Assembly (NCBI RefSeq): GCF_013408745.1
Contig: NZ_JACCBJ010000001.1
Location: forward strand, 1,922,001 to 1,986,000
Reading direction: 5' to 3'
Source of the DNA: Leifsonia soli
GTDB taxonomy: Bacteria; Actinomycetota; Actinomycetes; Actinomycetales; Microbacteriaceae
DNA length: 64,000 nt
Shown piece after piece: positions 9,418-18,186 of this stretch. Under the pieces are notes generated by a model, which was not told where the DNA came from, made no database searches, and was given only the letters and a program-made list of their open reading frames with translations. How positions within the stretch are numbered: the first letter of the stretch is position 1; each line of letters begins with the position of its first letter. Both the position numbers and the translations under genes were made by a program.

Positions 9418-10659
9418 TTACTGGCCGTCGGCCTTCGCCTGGATGGACTTCAGCAGGTCTTCGGGCTTGGCGCCCTGACCGAGCTGCCCGATCTGGCTCT
9501 GGATCGCGCCCTGCGCGGCCGACCAGTTCGGGTTGGTGGACGGGTAGAACTTGGCGTTCGGCAGCAGGTCGAGGAACGGCTTGATGGTCTCGTCCGAGCC
9601 CATCGCCTCCGCACCGGACTTGGTCGTCGGCAGGAAGCCTTCGGCCGTGACCCACTTGGTGTAGACGTCCTTCGAGTAGAAGTAGTCGAGGAACTTCTTG
9701 ATCGAGGCCGTCTTGTCGGTCTTGTTCTTGAACGCCATCAGGTGGTCCGCGACGCCGAGGGTGAACGGCGAGCCGTCCTTGGTCGGGATCGGCGCGATGC
9801 CGTACTGCAGCGACGGGTTCTTGTCCTTGATCTGACCGACGGTCGGCGGCAGGCCGACCTGCATGCCGAGCTGGCCCTGGATGAAGACGTTCAGCAGCGG
9901 GGTGCGGTTGGTCGAACCGGGGTTCGCCTCCGTGTAGCCCTGCGTGATGATCTTCTGCATCTCGGTGGCGCCTTCGACGTTCTCCGAGCTGTCGATGGTC
10001 AGCTTCTTGGCGTCGCCGTAGCCGCCGCCGGCCCCGTAGAACCAGAGCGCGGTCTCGGCCTGCGCCTCCTCGCTGCCGAGCGGCATGCCGTACGGCGTGA
10101 TCCCGGCGGCCTTCAGCTTGGCGGCCGCGTCCTCGAACTCGGCCCACGTCTTCGGCGGGGCGGAGATGCCGGCCTTGGAGAAGTCGTCCTTGTTGTAGAA
10201 CAGCGCGCGGGCGGACGCGATGAACGGGAGCCCGTACTGGGTGCCGTCGATGCTCGCGTTCTTCTTGAAGGCGTCCTGGAAGTCGTCGAGCGTCGCGGAG
10301 GAGACGATGTCCTTCGCCGGGTAGAGCAGGTCGTCGGCCGCGAAGCCGGCGAACGCGTCGATGTTCAGGATGTCGGGCTGCTTCTGCGCCTGGATCCGCG
10401 TCTTGATGACGTTGTTGATGTCGGTCCAGGATTCGACGTCGAGGTTGACCTTGATATCGCTGTTCTTGGCCTCGAAGTCCTTGATGATCTGCTGCCACTC
10501 GGTCTTGGTGTTGTCCGAGTAGCTGGCGACCATCAGGTCGAGCGTCTGCGCGCCGCCGGACGAGCCGCCGGACCCGCCGCTGAAGCCGCAGGAGGCGAGC
10601 GTCATGGTGGCGACCGCCGCGGTTGCGACCGCCGCTCCCCACCGCAGTGACTTCTTCAT
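9418..10659 (-). CDS. Sugar ABC transporter substrate-binding lipoprotein
   Basis: Extracytoplasmic family-1 solute-binding protein that delivers sugar to the permeases. The 413-residue protein has a lipoprotein signal with lipobox LASC near residue 24 and then a Gly/Ser linker. The mature part shows typical motifs such as NIDAFAG, GLPFIASARALFYNKDDF and LDYFYSKDVYTKW. I chose ATG 10659, preceded by GAGGAAG at good distance; an in-frame GTG at 10671 has a weaker site. A perfect palindrome lies about 90 bp upstream. It is divergent from the SIS-ROK-PfkB-aldolase genes, suggesting they handle its substrate. Confidence 0.94.
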   Translation of the reverse strand: MKKSLRWGAAVATAAVATMTLASCGFSGGSGGSSGGAQTLDLMVASYSDNTKTEWQQIIKDFEAKNSDIKVNLDVESWTDINNVIKTRIQAQKQPDILNIDAFAGFAADDLLYPAKDIVSSATLDDFQDAFKKNASIDGTQYGLPFIASARALFYNKDDFSKAGISAPPKTWAEFEDAAAKLKAAGITPYGMPLGSEEAQAETALWFYGAGGGYGDAKKLTIDSSENVEGATEMQKIITQGYTEANPGSTNRTPLLNVFIQGQLGMQVGLPPTVGQIKDKNPSLQYGIAPIPTKDGSPFTLGVADHLMAFKNKTDKTASIKKFLDYFYSKDVYTKWVTAEGFLPTTKSGAEAMGSDETIKPFLDLLPNAKFYPSTNPNWSAAQGAIQSQIGQLGQGAKPEDLLKSIQAKADGQ

Positions 10660-10747
10660 TGACTTCCTCACTTCTCAAAGGGAATACGCGAACCGTCACT
10701 GCCGATGGAACCTGCGCGACGATGCGTAGCTGTTGATGCTTAGTGAT

Positions 10748-10766
10748 TTGTTTCAGCTTGAAACAA
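10748..10766. promoter_or_regulatory. Candidate operator TTGTTTCA-N3-TGAAACAA
   Basis: Perfect 8+8 palindrome with a 3-base centre in the divergent gap between the binding-protein gene and the SIS gene. DeoR- or LacI-type repressors bind sites of this size. The DeoR-family protein encoded at 14750 is the nearest candidate, but this is inference. Confidence 0.6.
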
Positions 10767-10899
10767 GCACTTGCACTCAATGGATGATCGAAATCATGAC
10801 GCGTCAGCACCGTCCCGTCAAGAACAATGCACAAGATCGTTACACGGCGTTTACAGGATGGCGGCTCTCTCCGAGGTTCACCCCGTGAAACGATTGAAC

Positions 10900-10937
10900 A
10901 TGATCACTAGACAACCAGTTCGATCATCAGTGATCAT
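10900..10937. promoter_or_regulatory. Second inverted repeat ahead of the catabolic operon
   Basis: Arms ATGATCACT (10900-10908) and AGTGATCAT (10929-10937), nine perfect bases with a 20-base spacer, lie 55-93 bp upstream of the SIS gene start. A smaller ATGAT-N4-ATCAT repeat lies at 10784-10797. These could be sites for a second regulator or for a dimer-of-dimers repressor. The rest of this 333-bp gap shows no gene. Confidence 0.4.
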
Positions 10938-10992
10938 TGTTGCCAGACCTACACGCATTTCAGCAGCCGACGGCGCAGAACAGGAGCGATCA

Positions 10993-11901
10993 GTGACGCA
11001 CGCACCAACCGCAGGAGCCCACATGGAGGCCGAGCTGCGGTCGCAGCCGGAGACGTGGGCGACCGCGGCCGGACTGCGCGAGGAGCAGTCGCTTCTCCCC
11101 GCGGCCGGCGAGCGCATCGCCGTCGTCGGCTGCGGCACCTCGTGGTTCATGGCGCAGTCGTACGCGGCGCTGCGCGAGACCGCCGGGCACGGCGTCACCG
11201 ATGCGTTCGCCGCTTCCGAGGCGTTCGTCGACCGGGACTACGACGCCATCGTCGCCATCACGCGCTCGGGAACGACGACCGAGGTGCTCGAACTGCTCGA
11301 CGCGCTGCGCGGTTCCGGCAACCGGGCCCGCACCGTCGGCATCGTCGGCGACCCGGACACCCCGCTCGTCGGACTGGTGGATGTGGCCATCCGGCTGCCC
11401 TTCGCCGACGAGCAGTCCGTCGTGCAGACCCGGTTCGCCACCACGGCCCTCGCGCTCGTCCGCGCCTCGCTCGGCCACGATCTCTCCCCCGCGATCGACC
11501 AGGCCGCCGCGGCGATCGAGGAAGACCTCGATGATGAGCTCGTCACCGCGGATCAGTACAGCTTCCTCGGCGCGGGCTGGACGGTCGGGCTCGCCCACGA
11601 GGCGGCGCTCAAGATGCGCGAGGCGTCGCAGTCGTGGACGGAGTCGTATCCCGCCAAGGAGTACCGCCACGGACCGATCGCGATCGCCGCGCCCGGCCGG
11701 GTCACCTGGATGCTCGGCGAGGCGCCGGCCGGGCTGGCCGGTGACGTCGCCGCCACCGGGGCGCGCTTCGAGGACCGCCCGATCGACGGGATGGCCGACC
11801 TGGTGCGCGCGCAGCGGGTCGCTCTGGCCCGCGCCCGTCGCGCCGGACTCGACCCCGACAGCCCCCGCAACCTCACCCGATCGGTCATCCTCCCCTCGTG
11901 A
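10993..11901 (+). CDS. SIS-domain sugar-phosphate isomerase/deaminase (AgaS/NagB-II type)
   Basis: Two-domain SIS protein of 302 residues. Family members include GlmS isomerase domains, AgaS and NagB-II, which turn amino-sugar 6-phosphates into ketose 6-phosphate plus ammonia. Domain 1 carries VVGCGTSWFMAQS (about residues 38-50) and ITRSGTTTEVLELLD; domain 2 carries FLGAGWTVGLAHEAALKMREA and the GlmS-like YPAKEYRHGPIA. No glutaminase domain is present, which favours the deaminase role. GTG 10993 follows AGGAG by six bases. It is the first gene of an operon of six overlapping or closely spaced genes. Confidence 0.85.
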   Translation: MTHAPTAGAHMEAELRSQPETWATAAGLREEQSLLPAAGERIAVVGCGTSWFMAQSYAALRETAGHGVTDAFAASEAFVDRDYDAIVAITRSGTTTEVLELLDALRGSGNRARTVGIVGDPDTPLVGLVDVAIRLPFADEQSVVQTRFATTALALVRASLGHDLSPAIDQAAAAIEEDLDDELVTADQYSFLGAGWTVGLAHEAALKMREASQSWTESYPAKEYRHGPIAIAAPGRVTWMLGEAPAGLAGDVAATGARFEDRPIDGMADLVRAQRVALARARRAGLDPDSPRNLTRSVILPS

Positions 11902-12899
11902 CCGCAGAGCCCCTGACCCCGCTGCCGGCCGCCGCTCCGCTGGGAGACGGCGCACCGGTGCTCGCGTTCGACGTCGGAGGGACGGACACCAAGGCCGCCC
12001 TCGTGGATGCCGCCGGCCGGCTGGTGCAGGTGGTGCGCATCCCGACCCCGCACGCCGGCGATGCGACCGGCGACGCGGTGGTGGCGGCGATCGCCGCCGT
12101 CGCCGAACGGTTCCGGGCGGAGCACCCGGGCGTCGTTCCGCAGGCGGCCGGGCTGCTGGTGCCGGGCCACGTGGACGACGACGCCGGGGTCGGCATCTTC
12201 GCCGAGAACCTGGGCTGGCGCGACTTCCCGTTCCGCGACCGCGCTGAGGCCGCGCTCGGCGTCCCGGTGGCGTTCAGCCACGACGTCCGCGGCGCCGGCG
12301 AGGCGGAGCACCGGCTGGGCGCCGCCGCACCCTACCGCGACGTGGTCGTGATGGCGATCGGCACCGGCATCGCCGGGGCGATCTTCCTCGACGGCCGGCT
12401 GCACACCGGCGGCGGCCTGGCCGGCGAGATGGGCCACTCCCGGGTCGCCGACGGACCGCTCTGCGCCTGCGGCGGCATCGGCTGCCTCGAGGCCGTCGCG
12501 TCGGCCGCGGCCATCGCGCGGCGGTACAACGCGCTCACCGGTGCCGACGTTCCTGGTGCCCGGGAGGTGCTCGCCCTGGCGCAGTCCGGGGACGAGGCCG
12601 CCCGCGCGGTCTGGGACTCTGCGGTGGATGCGCTCGCGCTCGATCTCTCGCACACCGTCGCGCTGCTGGCGCCCGAGGCGGTGGTGATCGGCGGCGGACT
12701 GGCGCAGGCCGGCCCTGCGCTGTTCGAGCCGCTGGCGGAGAAGCTCGACGCCATCCTCACCTTCCACCGGCGCCCCGTGCTGCTGCCGGCGAGCATCGGC
12801 GAGAACGCCGGGCTGATCGGGGCGGCGCTGCGGGCGCGAGACCGCAGTGCCGGTTCGGCGGCGCGGTCGGTCGAGCCCAGCGCAGAGGTGGCGTCGTGA
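11898..12899 (+). CDS. ROK-family sugar kinase (amino-sugar operon 1)
   Basis: ATP-dependent hexose or N-acetylhexosamine kinase of 333 residues in the cytosol. The N-terminal phosphate loop is LAFDVGGTDTKAAL (about residues 22-35); GTGIAG, the ROK signature ending GGLAGEMGHSRV and the zinc motif CACGGIGCLE are all intact. GTG 11898 overlaps the SIS stop. In this setting it probably phosphorylates an imported N-acetylhexosamine (GalNAc or GlcNAc) at C6; glucose cannot be excluded. Confidence 0.88.
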   Translation: MTAEPLTPLPAAAPLGDGAPVLAFDVGGTDTKAALVDAAGRLVQVVRIPTPHAGDATGDAVVAAIAAVAERFRAEHPGVVPQAAGLLVPGHVDDDAGVGIFAENLGWRDFPFRDRAEAALGVPVAFSHDVRGAGEAEHRLGAAAPYRDVVVMAIGTGIAGAIFLDGRLHTGGGLAGEMGHSRVADGPLCACGGIGCLEAVASAAAIARRYNALTGADVPGAREVLALAQSGDEAARAVWDSAVDALALDLSHTVALLAPEAVVIGGGLAQAGPALFEPLAEKLDAILTFHRRPVLLPASIGENAGLIGAALRARDRSAGSAARSVEPSAEVAS

Positions 12900-13807
12900 T
12901 CCTCACCGTCACGCCGAACCCGGCGCTCGATCTCACGTACCGGGTGCCGCGGCTGCTCCCCGGCGAGACGCATCGCGCGGCCGCCCCGGCCGTCCGCGCC
13001 GGAGGCAAAGGGCTCAACGTCGCCCGCGTGCTGGCGCAGACCGGGAGCGCCGCATTCATCCTCACCACCGCGGGAGGCGCCCCCGGACTCCGGCTCGCCG
13101 ACGATCTGGAGGCGTCGCAGCTGCCCTCGGAGCTCGTGCCGGTCGCCGCGCCGACGCGCAGCAGCGTCGCCGTCTTCGACGAGTCGAGCGGCGAGACGAC
13201 GGTGATCAACGAGACCGGCGGCCCGCTCACCCCGGCCGAGTGGACGGCCCTGCACGACGCCGTCGACCGGCTCGTCGTTCCCGCGACCTGCGTCGTCGGG
13301 TCGGGCAGCCTCCCGCCGGATGCGCCGGACGACGTGTACGCCCGCCTGGCCGCCGCCGCCGACGCGCACGGACTGCCCAGCGTGATCGACGCGGTCGGGG
13401 CGCCGCTCGTCCGCGCGGCCGAGGCCGGCGCCTCCGTCGTGAAGCCGAACCGCCGCGAACTGGCCGAGACGACCGGCCTGGACGACCCGGTCGCCGGGGC
13501 GCGCGTGCTCCTCGACGCCGGAGCCGGGCTGGTCCTCGTCTCGCTCGGCGCCGAGGGCATGCTCGCGGTGCCGCCCGAAGGCGAGCCCGTCCACGCCCGC
13601 CTCGGAACGCCGCTGACGGGCAATGCCACCGGGGCCGGGGATGCGGCCGTCGCCGCGGTCGCGAGCCTGCTCGCCGCCGGTGTCTCCGATCCGTCCGCCC
13701 TGGTCCGCCGCGCCACCGCCTGGTCGGCCGCCGCCGTGCTCGCCCCGCTCGCCGGCGAGCTCGCGCCCGGCTTCCGGGACGTCGAGTCCCGGATCGAGAC
13801 CGGCTGA
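12896..13807 (+). CDS. PfkB-family ketohexose-phosphate kinase (1-PFK/tagatose-6-P kinase type)
   Basis: 303-residue ribokinase-fold kinase of the FruK/LacC subgroup. The opening ILTVTPNPALDLTY is the subgroup hallmark, with RAGGKGLNVARVL (about residues 38-50) for sugar binding and TGNATGAGDAAVAAV (about 241-255) carrying the catalytic Asp. The GTG start overlaps the ROK stop by four bases. With a SIS deaminase upstream and a class II aldolase downstream, the best reading is phosphorylation of tagatose-6-P (or fructose-6-P/1-P) to a bisphosphate. Confidence 0.87.
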   Translation: MILTVTPNPALDLTYRVPRLLPGETHRAAAPAVRAGGKGLNVARVLAQTGSAAFILTTAGGAPGLRLADDLEASQLPSELVPVAAPTRSSVAVFDESSGETTVINETGGPLTPAEWTALHDAVDRLVVPATCVVGSGSLPPDAPDDVYARLAAAADAHGLPSVIDAVGAPLVRAAEAGASVVKPNRRELAETTGLDDPVAGARVLLDAGAGLVLVSLGAEGMLAVPPEGEPVHARLGTPLTGNATGAGDAAVAAVASLLAAGVSDPSALVRRATAWSAAAVLAPLAGELAPGFRDVESRIETG

Positions 13808-13892
13808 GCCGGAGATCGCCCGCCGCCATCCCGCCGCCATCCTGCCGTCGTCCACCTCTTCGCCCATCAGCCACCATCCCGGAGCCGCCGCC

Positions 13893-14753
13893 ATGCCCCT
13901 CGTCCCCACCGCCGACCTGCTGCACGCGGCCGTCGGCCGCCGCACCGGGCTGGCCGCCTTCAACGTCATCCTGCTGGAGACCGCCGAGGCCCTCGTCGAC
14001 GCGGCCGAGCAGACCGGGCTCCCCGTCATCCTGCAGATCTCGCAGAACTGCGTCGCGTATCACGGCTCGCTCGACCCCATCGCATCGGCGACGCTCGCCC
14101 TGGCCAGGGAGTCGACCGCGCACGTGGCCGTGCACCTCGACCACGCGGAGGACGAGCAGCTCGCCCGACGCGCCGTCGAGAGCGGATTCGGCTCGGTGAT
14201 GTACGACGGCGCCGCCCTCGACTACGAGCACAACGTCGCCGCGACGGTGCGGGTGGTCGAGCACGCGCACGCCAACGACGTGCTGGTGGAGGCGGAGCTC
14301 GGCGAGATCGGCGGGAAGGACGGCGCCCACGCGCCCGGCGTCCGCACCGACCCGGACGAGGCCCGGCGCTTCGTCGAGGAGACCGGGGTCGACGCCCTCG
14401 CCGTCGCCGTCGGCAGCTCCCACGCCATGACCGAGCGGACCGCCTCCCTCGACCTCGACCTGATCGCCCGGCTGCGACACGCCGTACCGGTTCCGCTCGT
14501 CCTGCACGGCTCCAGCGGCGTCGCGGATGAGACGATCGAGGCGGCGATCCGCGCAGGGATCACCAAGGTCAACGTCTCCACCCACCTCAACCGGTTCTTC
14601 ACGGACGCGATCCGGGCGTACCTCGCCGCGCATCCCGACGTCGTGGATCCGCGGAAGTACGTGCGGGAGGGACGCTCCGCGGTGACCAGGGAAGCGGCAC
14701 GCCTGATGACCCTGTTCGATGTGGCAGGCGGAACGGAGAGCGCACAGCGATGA
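13893..14753 (+). CDS. Class II ketose-bisphosphate aldolase (GatY/KbaY-like)
   Basis: Zinc aldolase of 286 residues, expected to split tagatose- or fructose-1,6-bisphosphate into DHAP and glyceraldehyde-3-P. Zinc ligands are visible in VAVHLDHAED (about 80-89), HANDVLVEAELGEIGG, and PLVLHGSSG with INVST-like KVNVSTHLN for phosphate binding. ATG 13893 follows GGAG. It is separated from pfkB by 85 bp, the only sizable gap in the operon, and its stop overlaps the regulator start (ATGA). Substrate stereochemistry cannot be read from these motifs. Confidence 0.9.
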   Translation: MPLVPTADLLHAAVGRRTGLAAFNVILLETAEALVDAAEQTGLPVILQISQNCVAYHGSLDPIASATLALARESTAHVAVHLDHAEDEQLARRAVESGFGSVMYDGAALDYEHNVAATVRVVEHAHANDVLVEAELGEIGGKDGAHAPGVRTDPDEARRFVEETGVDALAVAVGSSHAMTERTASLDLDLIARLRHAVPVPLVLHGSSGVADETIEAAIRAGITKVNVSTHLNRFFTDAIRAYLAAHPDVVDPRKYVREGRSAVTREAARLMTLFDVAGGTESAQR

Positions 14754-15535
14754 ACAGAGCCGAACGGCTGAACGCCGTGCTCGACCTGCTGGCCGAGGCC
14801 GGCCAGATCGAGGTCGACGACATCGTGGCGAAGCTGGATGTGTCGGCGGCCACCGCGCGCCGCGACCTCGACGCGCTGGCCTCGCAGCAGCTGCTGACCC
14901 GCACCCGCGGCGGCGCGATCGGGCAGTCGGTCGCCTACGATCTGCCGATCCGCTACAAGCGCGAGCAGCACGCGCCCGAGAAGCTGCGGATCGCGCAGGC
15001 GGCGAGCGCCCTCGTCCCCCGCGGCGCCGTGGTCGGGTTGTGCGGCGGCACGACCAGCACCGCCGTCGCGACCGTGCTCGGGTCTCGCCCCGACCTCATG
15101 GAGCCCTCGCCGCATCCCAGCCTCACCGTCGTCACCAACGCCATCAACATCGCTGCGCAGCTGGTGATGCGACCGCAGATCAAGACCGTGATGACCGGCG
15201 GCGTCGTGCACGCGCGCTCCTACGAGCTCGTCGGCCCGTACAGCGACGTCGTGCTGGAGAAGATCACGATGGACATCGCCTTCATCGGCGTCAACGGCAT
15301 CGACCCGATCGTCGGAGCGACCGTGCACGACGAGGGCGAAGCGAGCGTCAACTCGCTGATGGCGCGGCGCGCGACCCGGGCCGTCGTGGTGGCCGATTCG
15401 TCCAAGATCGGCCGCAAGGCGTTCGCGACCCTGGGCGGCCCGAAGGTGCTGACGACGCTCATCACCGACGACGGCATCACCGACGAGCAACGGGCCGCGT
15501 TCGTCGAGCACGGCATGGAGGTGATCGTCGCGTGA
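14750..15535 (+). CDS. DeoR-family transcriptional regulator
   Basis: 261-residue sugar-phosphate-responsive repressor. The N-terminal winged helix spans about residues 5-57, with recognition region DVSAATARRDLDALASQ; the C-terminal DeoRC sensor domain has GLCGGTTSTAVA and ITNAINIA-like VVTNAINIAAQL, then FIGVNGI and VVADSSKIG. Its gene overlaps the aldolase (ATGA) and nagA (GTGA), so it is made with the enzymes it probably controls, in the manner of AgaR or GlpR. The palindrome at 10748 is a plausible target. Confidence 0.92.
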   Translation: MNRAERLNAVLDLLAEAGQIEVDDIVAKLDVSAATARRDLDALASQQLLTRTRGGAIGQSVAYDLPIRYKREQHAPEKLRIAQAASALVPRGAVVGLCGGTTSTAVATVLGSRPDLMEPSPHPSLTVVTNAINIAAQLVMRPQIKTVMTGGVVHARSYELVGPYSDVVLEKITMDIAFIGVNGIDPIVGATVHDEGEASVNSLMARRATRAVVVADSSKIGRKAFATLGGPKVLTTLITDDGITDEQRAAFVEHGMEVIVA

Positions 15536-16740
15536 GCGACGACCGGCTCATCCACTCGACGCGACTGATCCACTCGGCACGGCTGGTCGACGGCGGCACG
15601 GTGGTCGAGAACGGCTGGGTGCGCTTCGACGGCGACACCATCGGCGCGGTCGGCACCGGCGACGGGTGGCGCGACGAGCCCGGGGCGATGGATGCGGCGG
15701 GAACGGCGTCCTCGACCGTGACCGACGCGGCCGGGGCCTGGCTCACGCCCGGTTTCGTCGACATCCACGTGCACGGAGGCGGGGGCGCCTCTTTCGACGA
15801 CGGCCCGGACGCGATCGCCCGCGCCCTCGAGCTGCACCGCCGCCACGGCACCACCCGCTCGGTGCTGTCCCTGGTGACGGCGCCCGTTCCGGAGCTCGCC
15901 CGGCGCGTCCGGGAGGTGGCGGCGCTCACCGCGGCCGACCCGCGCATCCTCGGCTCGCACCTGGAGGGGCCGTTCCTCGACGTCGGCCACAAGGGCGCGC
16001 ACGACCCGGCGCTGCTCCGCCCGGCCACCCGCGCCGACATCGACCTGCTGGTGGAGGCCGCCGCCGGCACGCTCCGGCAGATCACCATCGCCCCGGAGCT
16101 GCCCGGCGGGATGGACGCGGTGCGCGCCTTCTCCGCCGCCGGTGCGGCCGTCGCGGTCGGCCACACCGCCGCCGACTACGATCAGGCGCTGGCCGCCTTC
16201 GACGCCGGGGCGAGCATCCTCACGCACGCGTTCAACGCCATGCCAGGACTGCACCACCGCGCGCCGGGGCCGGTCGCCGCCGCTGCCCGCACGCCCGGCG
16301 TCACGCTGGAGATCATCAACGACGGCGTCCACGTCCATCCCGAGATGGTCCGGATCGCGTTCGCCGCGGCACCGGGACGGATGGCACTGGTGACGGATGC
16401 GATGGCCGCGGCCGGCTCGGCCGACGGCGACTACATCCTCGGCTCGCTCGACGTCGAGGTGCGCGACGGCGTCGCCCGTCTCGCCGGCGGCGGCTCGATC
16501 GCCGGCTCGACCCTCACGCTCGACGACGCACTGCGCCGTGCGGTGCTCGAGGTCGGCATCCCCGTCGCGGAGGCGGTCCGCGCGCTCACCGAGACGCCGG
16601 CGGCCGCCGTCGGACGCGGCGGCGACCTCGGCCGTCTCCTCCCCGGCTACGCCGCCGACGCCGTGCTGCTCGACGCCGACTTCCGCGTCGTCCGGGTGTG
16701 GGCTGCCGGCGCGCCCGTCTCCACCTCCGTCACCGCCTGA
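15532..16740 (+). CDS. nagA: N-acetylhexosamine-6-phosphate deacetylase (operon 1)
   Basis: Metal-dependent amidohydrolase of 402 residues that removes acetate from GlcNAc-6-P or GalNAc-6-P. Seen: DIHVHGGGG (HxH, about residues 76-84), GSHLEGPFL with the metal-binding Glu, GHTAAD, HAFNAMPGLHHR and the catalytic Asp in VTDAMAAAG. GTG start overlaps the DeoR stop. A short in-frame duplication gives RLIHSTRLIHSARLV near the N-terminus. In the GalNAc reading this is AgaA. It is a paralogue of the gene at 21582. Confidence 0.93.
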   Translation: MSDDRLIHSTRLIHSARLVDGGTVVENGWVRFDGDTIGAVGTGDGWRDEPGAMDAAGTASSTVTDAAGAWLTPGFVDIHVHGGGGASFDDGPDAIARALELHRRHGTTRSVLSLVTAPVPELARRVREVAALTAADPRILGSHLEGPFLDVGHKGAHDPALLRPATRADIDLLVEAAAGTLRQITIAPELPGGMDAVRAFSAAGAAVAVGHTAADYDQALAAFDAGASILTHAFNAMPGLHHRAPGPVAAAARTPGVTLEIINDGVHVHPEMVRIAFAAAPGRMALVTDAMAAAGSADGDYILGSLDVEVRDGVARLAGGGSIAGSTLTLDDALRRAVLEVGIPVAEAVRALTETPAAAVGRGGDLGRLLPGYAADAVLLDADFRVVRVWAAGAPVSTSVTA

Positions 16741-16799
16741 TCCGTGGGGCGCGACATGCCGTCATCCCCGGCGGATGACGGCATGTTGCGACCCACGGA
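16741..16799. terminator. Bidirectional hairpin between nagA and MFS gene
   Basis: 27-bp stem (16741-16767 with 16773-16799, two mismatches) and a 5-base loop, filling the gap between convergent genes. No T-tract. The arm word ACATGCCGTCATCC differs from the PE family. Confidence 0.75.
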
Positions 16800-16804
16800 C
16801 GGCG

Positions 16805-18028
16805 TCAGGCGCGGGCGAGGGCGGTGCGGGACATGCGGCCGACGACCAGCACCAGGGCGACGGACACCACCAGCAGGCCGACGTACGCCCACGGCAGCAC
16901 CAGCAGGCCGCCCGCGTCGAAGATCAGCGACCCGACGAGCGCGCCCCCGCCGATCCCGACGTTGAAGGACGTCGTATACAGCGCGCTCGCGGTGTCGCGG
17001 AACGCCGGGGACGACGTGTGCAGCATCCGCGTCTGCAGCAGAGGAGGGAGGGCGCCGAAGGCGAGCCCCCAGAGGATGAACGCGATCAGGGCCAGCACGA
17101 TCTGCCCGGCCAGCACGGCGAGCGCCGCGACCGCGATCCCGGTCACGACGAGCGCGAGGATGAGCCCCAGCTGCGGCCGCGGGCCGAACACCGACCCGGC
17201 GAGCACCAGGCCGCCCGCCCCGGCGATGCCGTAGATGAACAGCAGGGCCCCGACGTTGCCCGCGGGAACGCCCATCGGCCCGGTCAGGAACGGCACGACG
17301 AACGTGTAGAACGCGTAGTGCCCGACCATGGTGACGGCCGCGATCACGCACACCATGACGACGAGCGGGATGGTGCGGTCGCGCGGACGCGGAACCGTGC
17401 GGTCGCGCTCGCGCCTCCGCTTGCCGTCCGCCTCCCGCTCGACCGCGGGCAGGAACTTCCAGATCACCACCGCGCCGACGACCATCAGGGCGGCCAGCAG
17501 ACCGAACGACAGCCGCCAGCCGAAGACATGCCCGGCGAACGTGCCGAGCGGCACACCGAGCACGAAGGCCAGCGTGCCCCCGCCGAGCGTGATGGAGACG
17601 GCCCGGCCGATCTGCTCCTTGGGGACGAGGTGACCGGCGTACGCGCCGACGATCGACCAGAACATCCCGTGCGCGACGCCCCCGAGCACGCGCGAGCCGA
17701 CCACGAACGCGTAGTCCGGCGCGATCGCGGTGAGCGCGTTCGACACGGCGAGCACGAGCAGGATGCCGATCAGCAGACCGTGGCGCGGCCAGCGCCGCGT
17801 CAGTGCCGTGAGCGGGGCACTGCTGACCACCACCGTGAAGGCGAACACCGTCACGAGCAGCCCGATCTGGGCCTCGCTCACCCCCAGGGATGCGCTCATG
17901 TCCGGCAGCAGACCAGTCGGGATCATCTCGCTGGTGACGGAGAGGAAGGTGGCCGCGGCGAGGGCGATCAGCCCGGTCCACGGGAATTTCGGCGCGATGC
18001 GCGCCGGAGTCGTCGAAGTGGCAGTCAT
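16805..18028 (-). CDS. MFS transporter, DHA1 (AraJ/YdhP-like) efflux type
   Basis: 407-residue, 12-helix major facilitator. Typical marks are SEMIPTGLLPDMSASLG in TM1-loop, the A-motif-like loop TALTRRWPRHGLL between TM2 and TM3, and a GGVAHGMFWSIVGAYAGHLVP stretch (TM4-5) characteristic of AraJ/CynX-like DHA1 members. A long basic loop (about residues 200-220, KRRRERDRTVPRPRDRT) separates the halves. Substrate unknown; drug or sugar efflux are both seen in the subgroup. It stands alone, convergent with nagA. Confidence 0.85.
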   Translation of the reverse strand: MTATSTTPARIAPKFPWTGLIALAAATFLSVTSEMIPTGLLPDMSASLGVSEAQIGLLVTVFAFTVVVSSAPLTALTRRWPRHGLLIGILLVLAVSNALTAIAPDYAFVVGSRVLGGVAHGMFWSIVGAYAGHLVPKEQIGRAVSITLGGGTLAFVLGVPLGTFAGHVFGWRLSFGLLAALMVVGAVVIWKFLPAVEREADGKRRRERDRTVPRPRDRTIPLVVMVCVIAAVTMVGHYAFYTFVVPFLTGPMGVPAGNVGALLFIYGIAGAGGLVLAGSVFGPRPQLGLILALVVTGIAVAALAVLAGQIVLALIAFILWGLAFGALPPLLQTRMLHTSSPAFRDTASALYTTSFNVGIGGGALVGSLIFDAGGLLVLPWAYVGLLVVSVALVLVVGRMSRTALARA

Positions 18029-18186
18029 ACGGATCTGTCCAACGGACGGCGTTCCCCGGCCATTCCGCCGCGAATGCGGGCCGCGGCGCCTGTGCCTGAA
18101 GCTGGCTGCCGGGAGGGGATGGCGGGTCGACTACGCGCCCATGTGCGCGCCCAGGGCCGTGCGGGAACCGCCGACCACCGACGATT

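Noticed and set aside
10904..10920. DasR-type (dre) operator in CACTAGACAACCAGT
   Set aside because: Only one half resembles the ACTGGTCTAGACCAGT consensus and the spacing is wrong.
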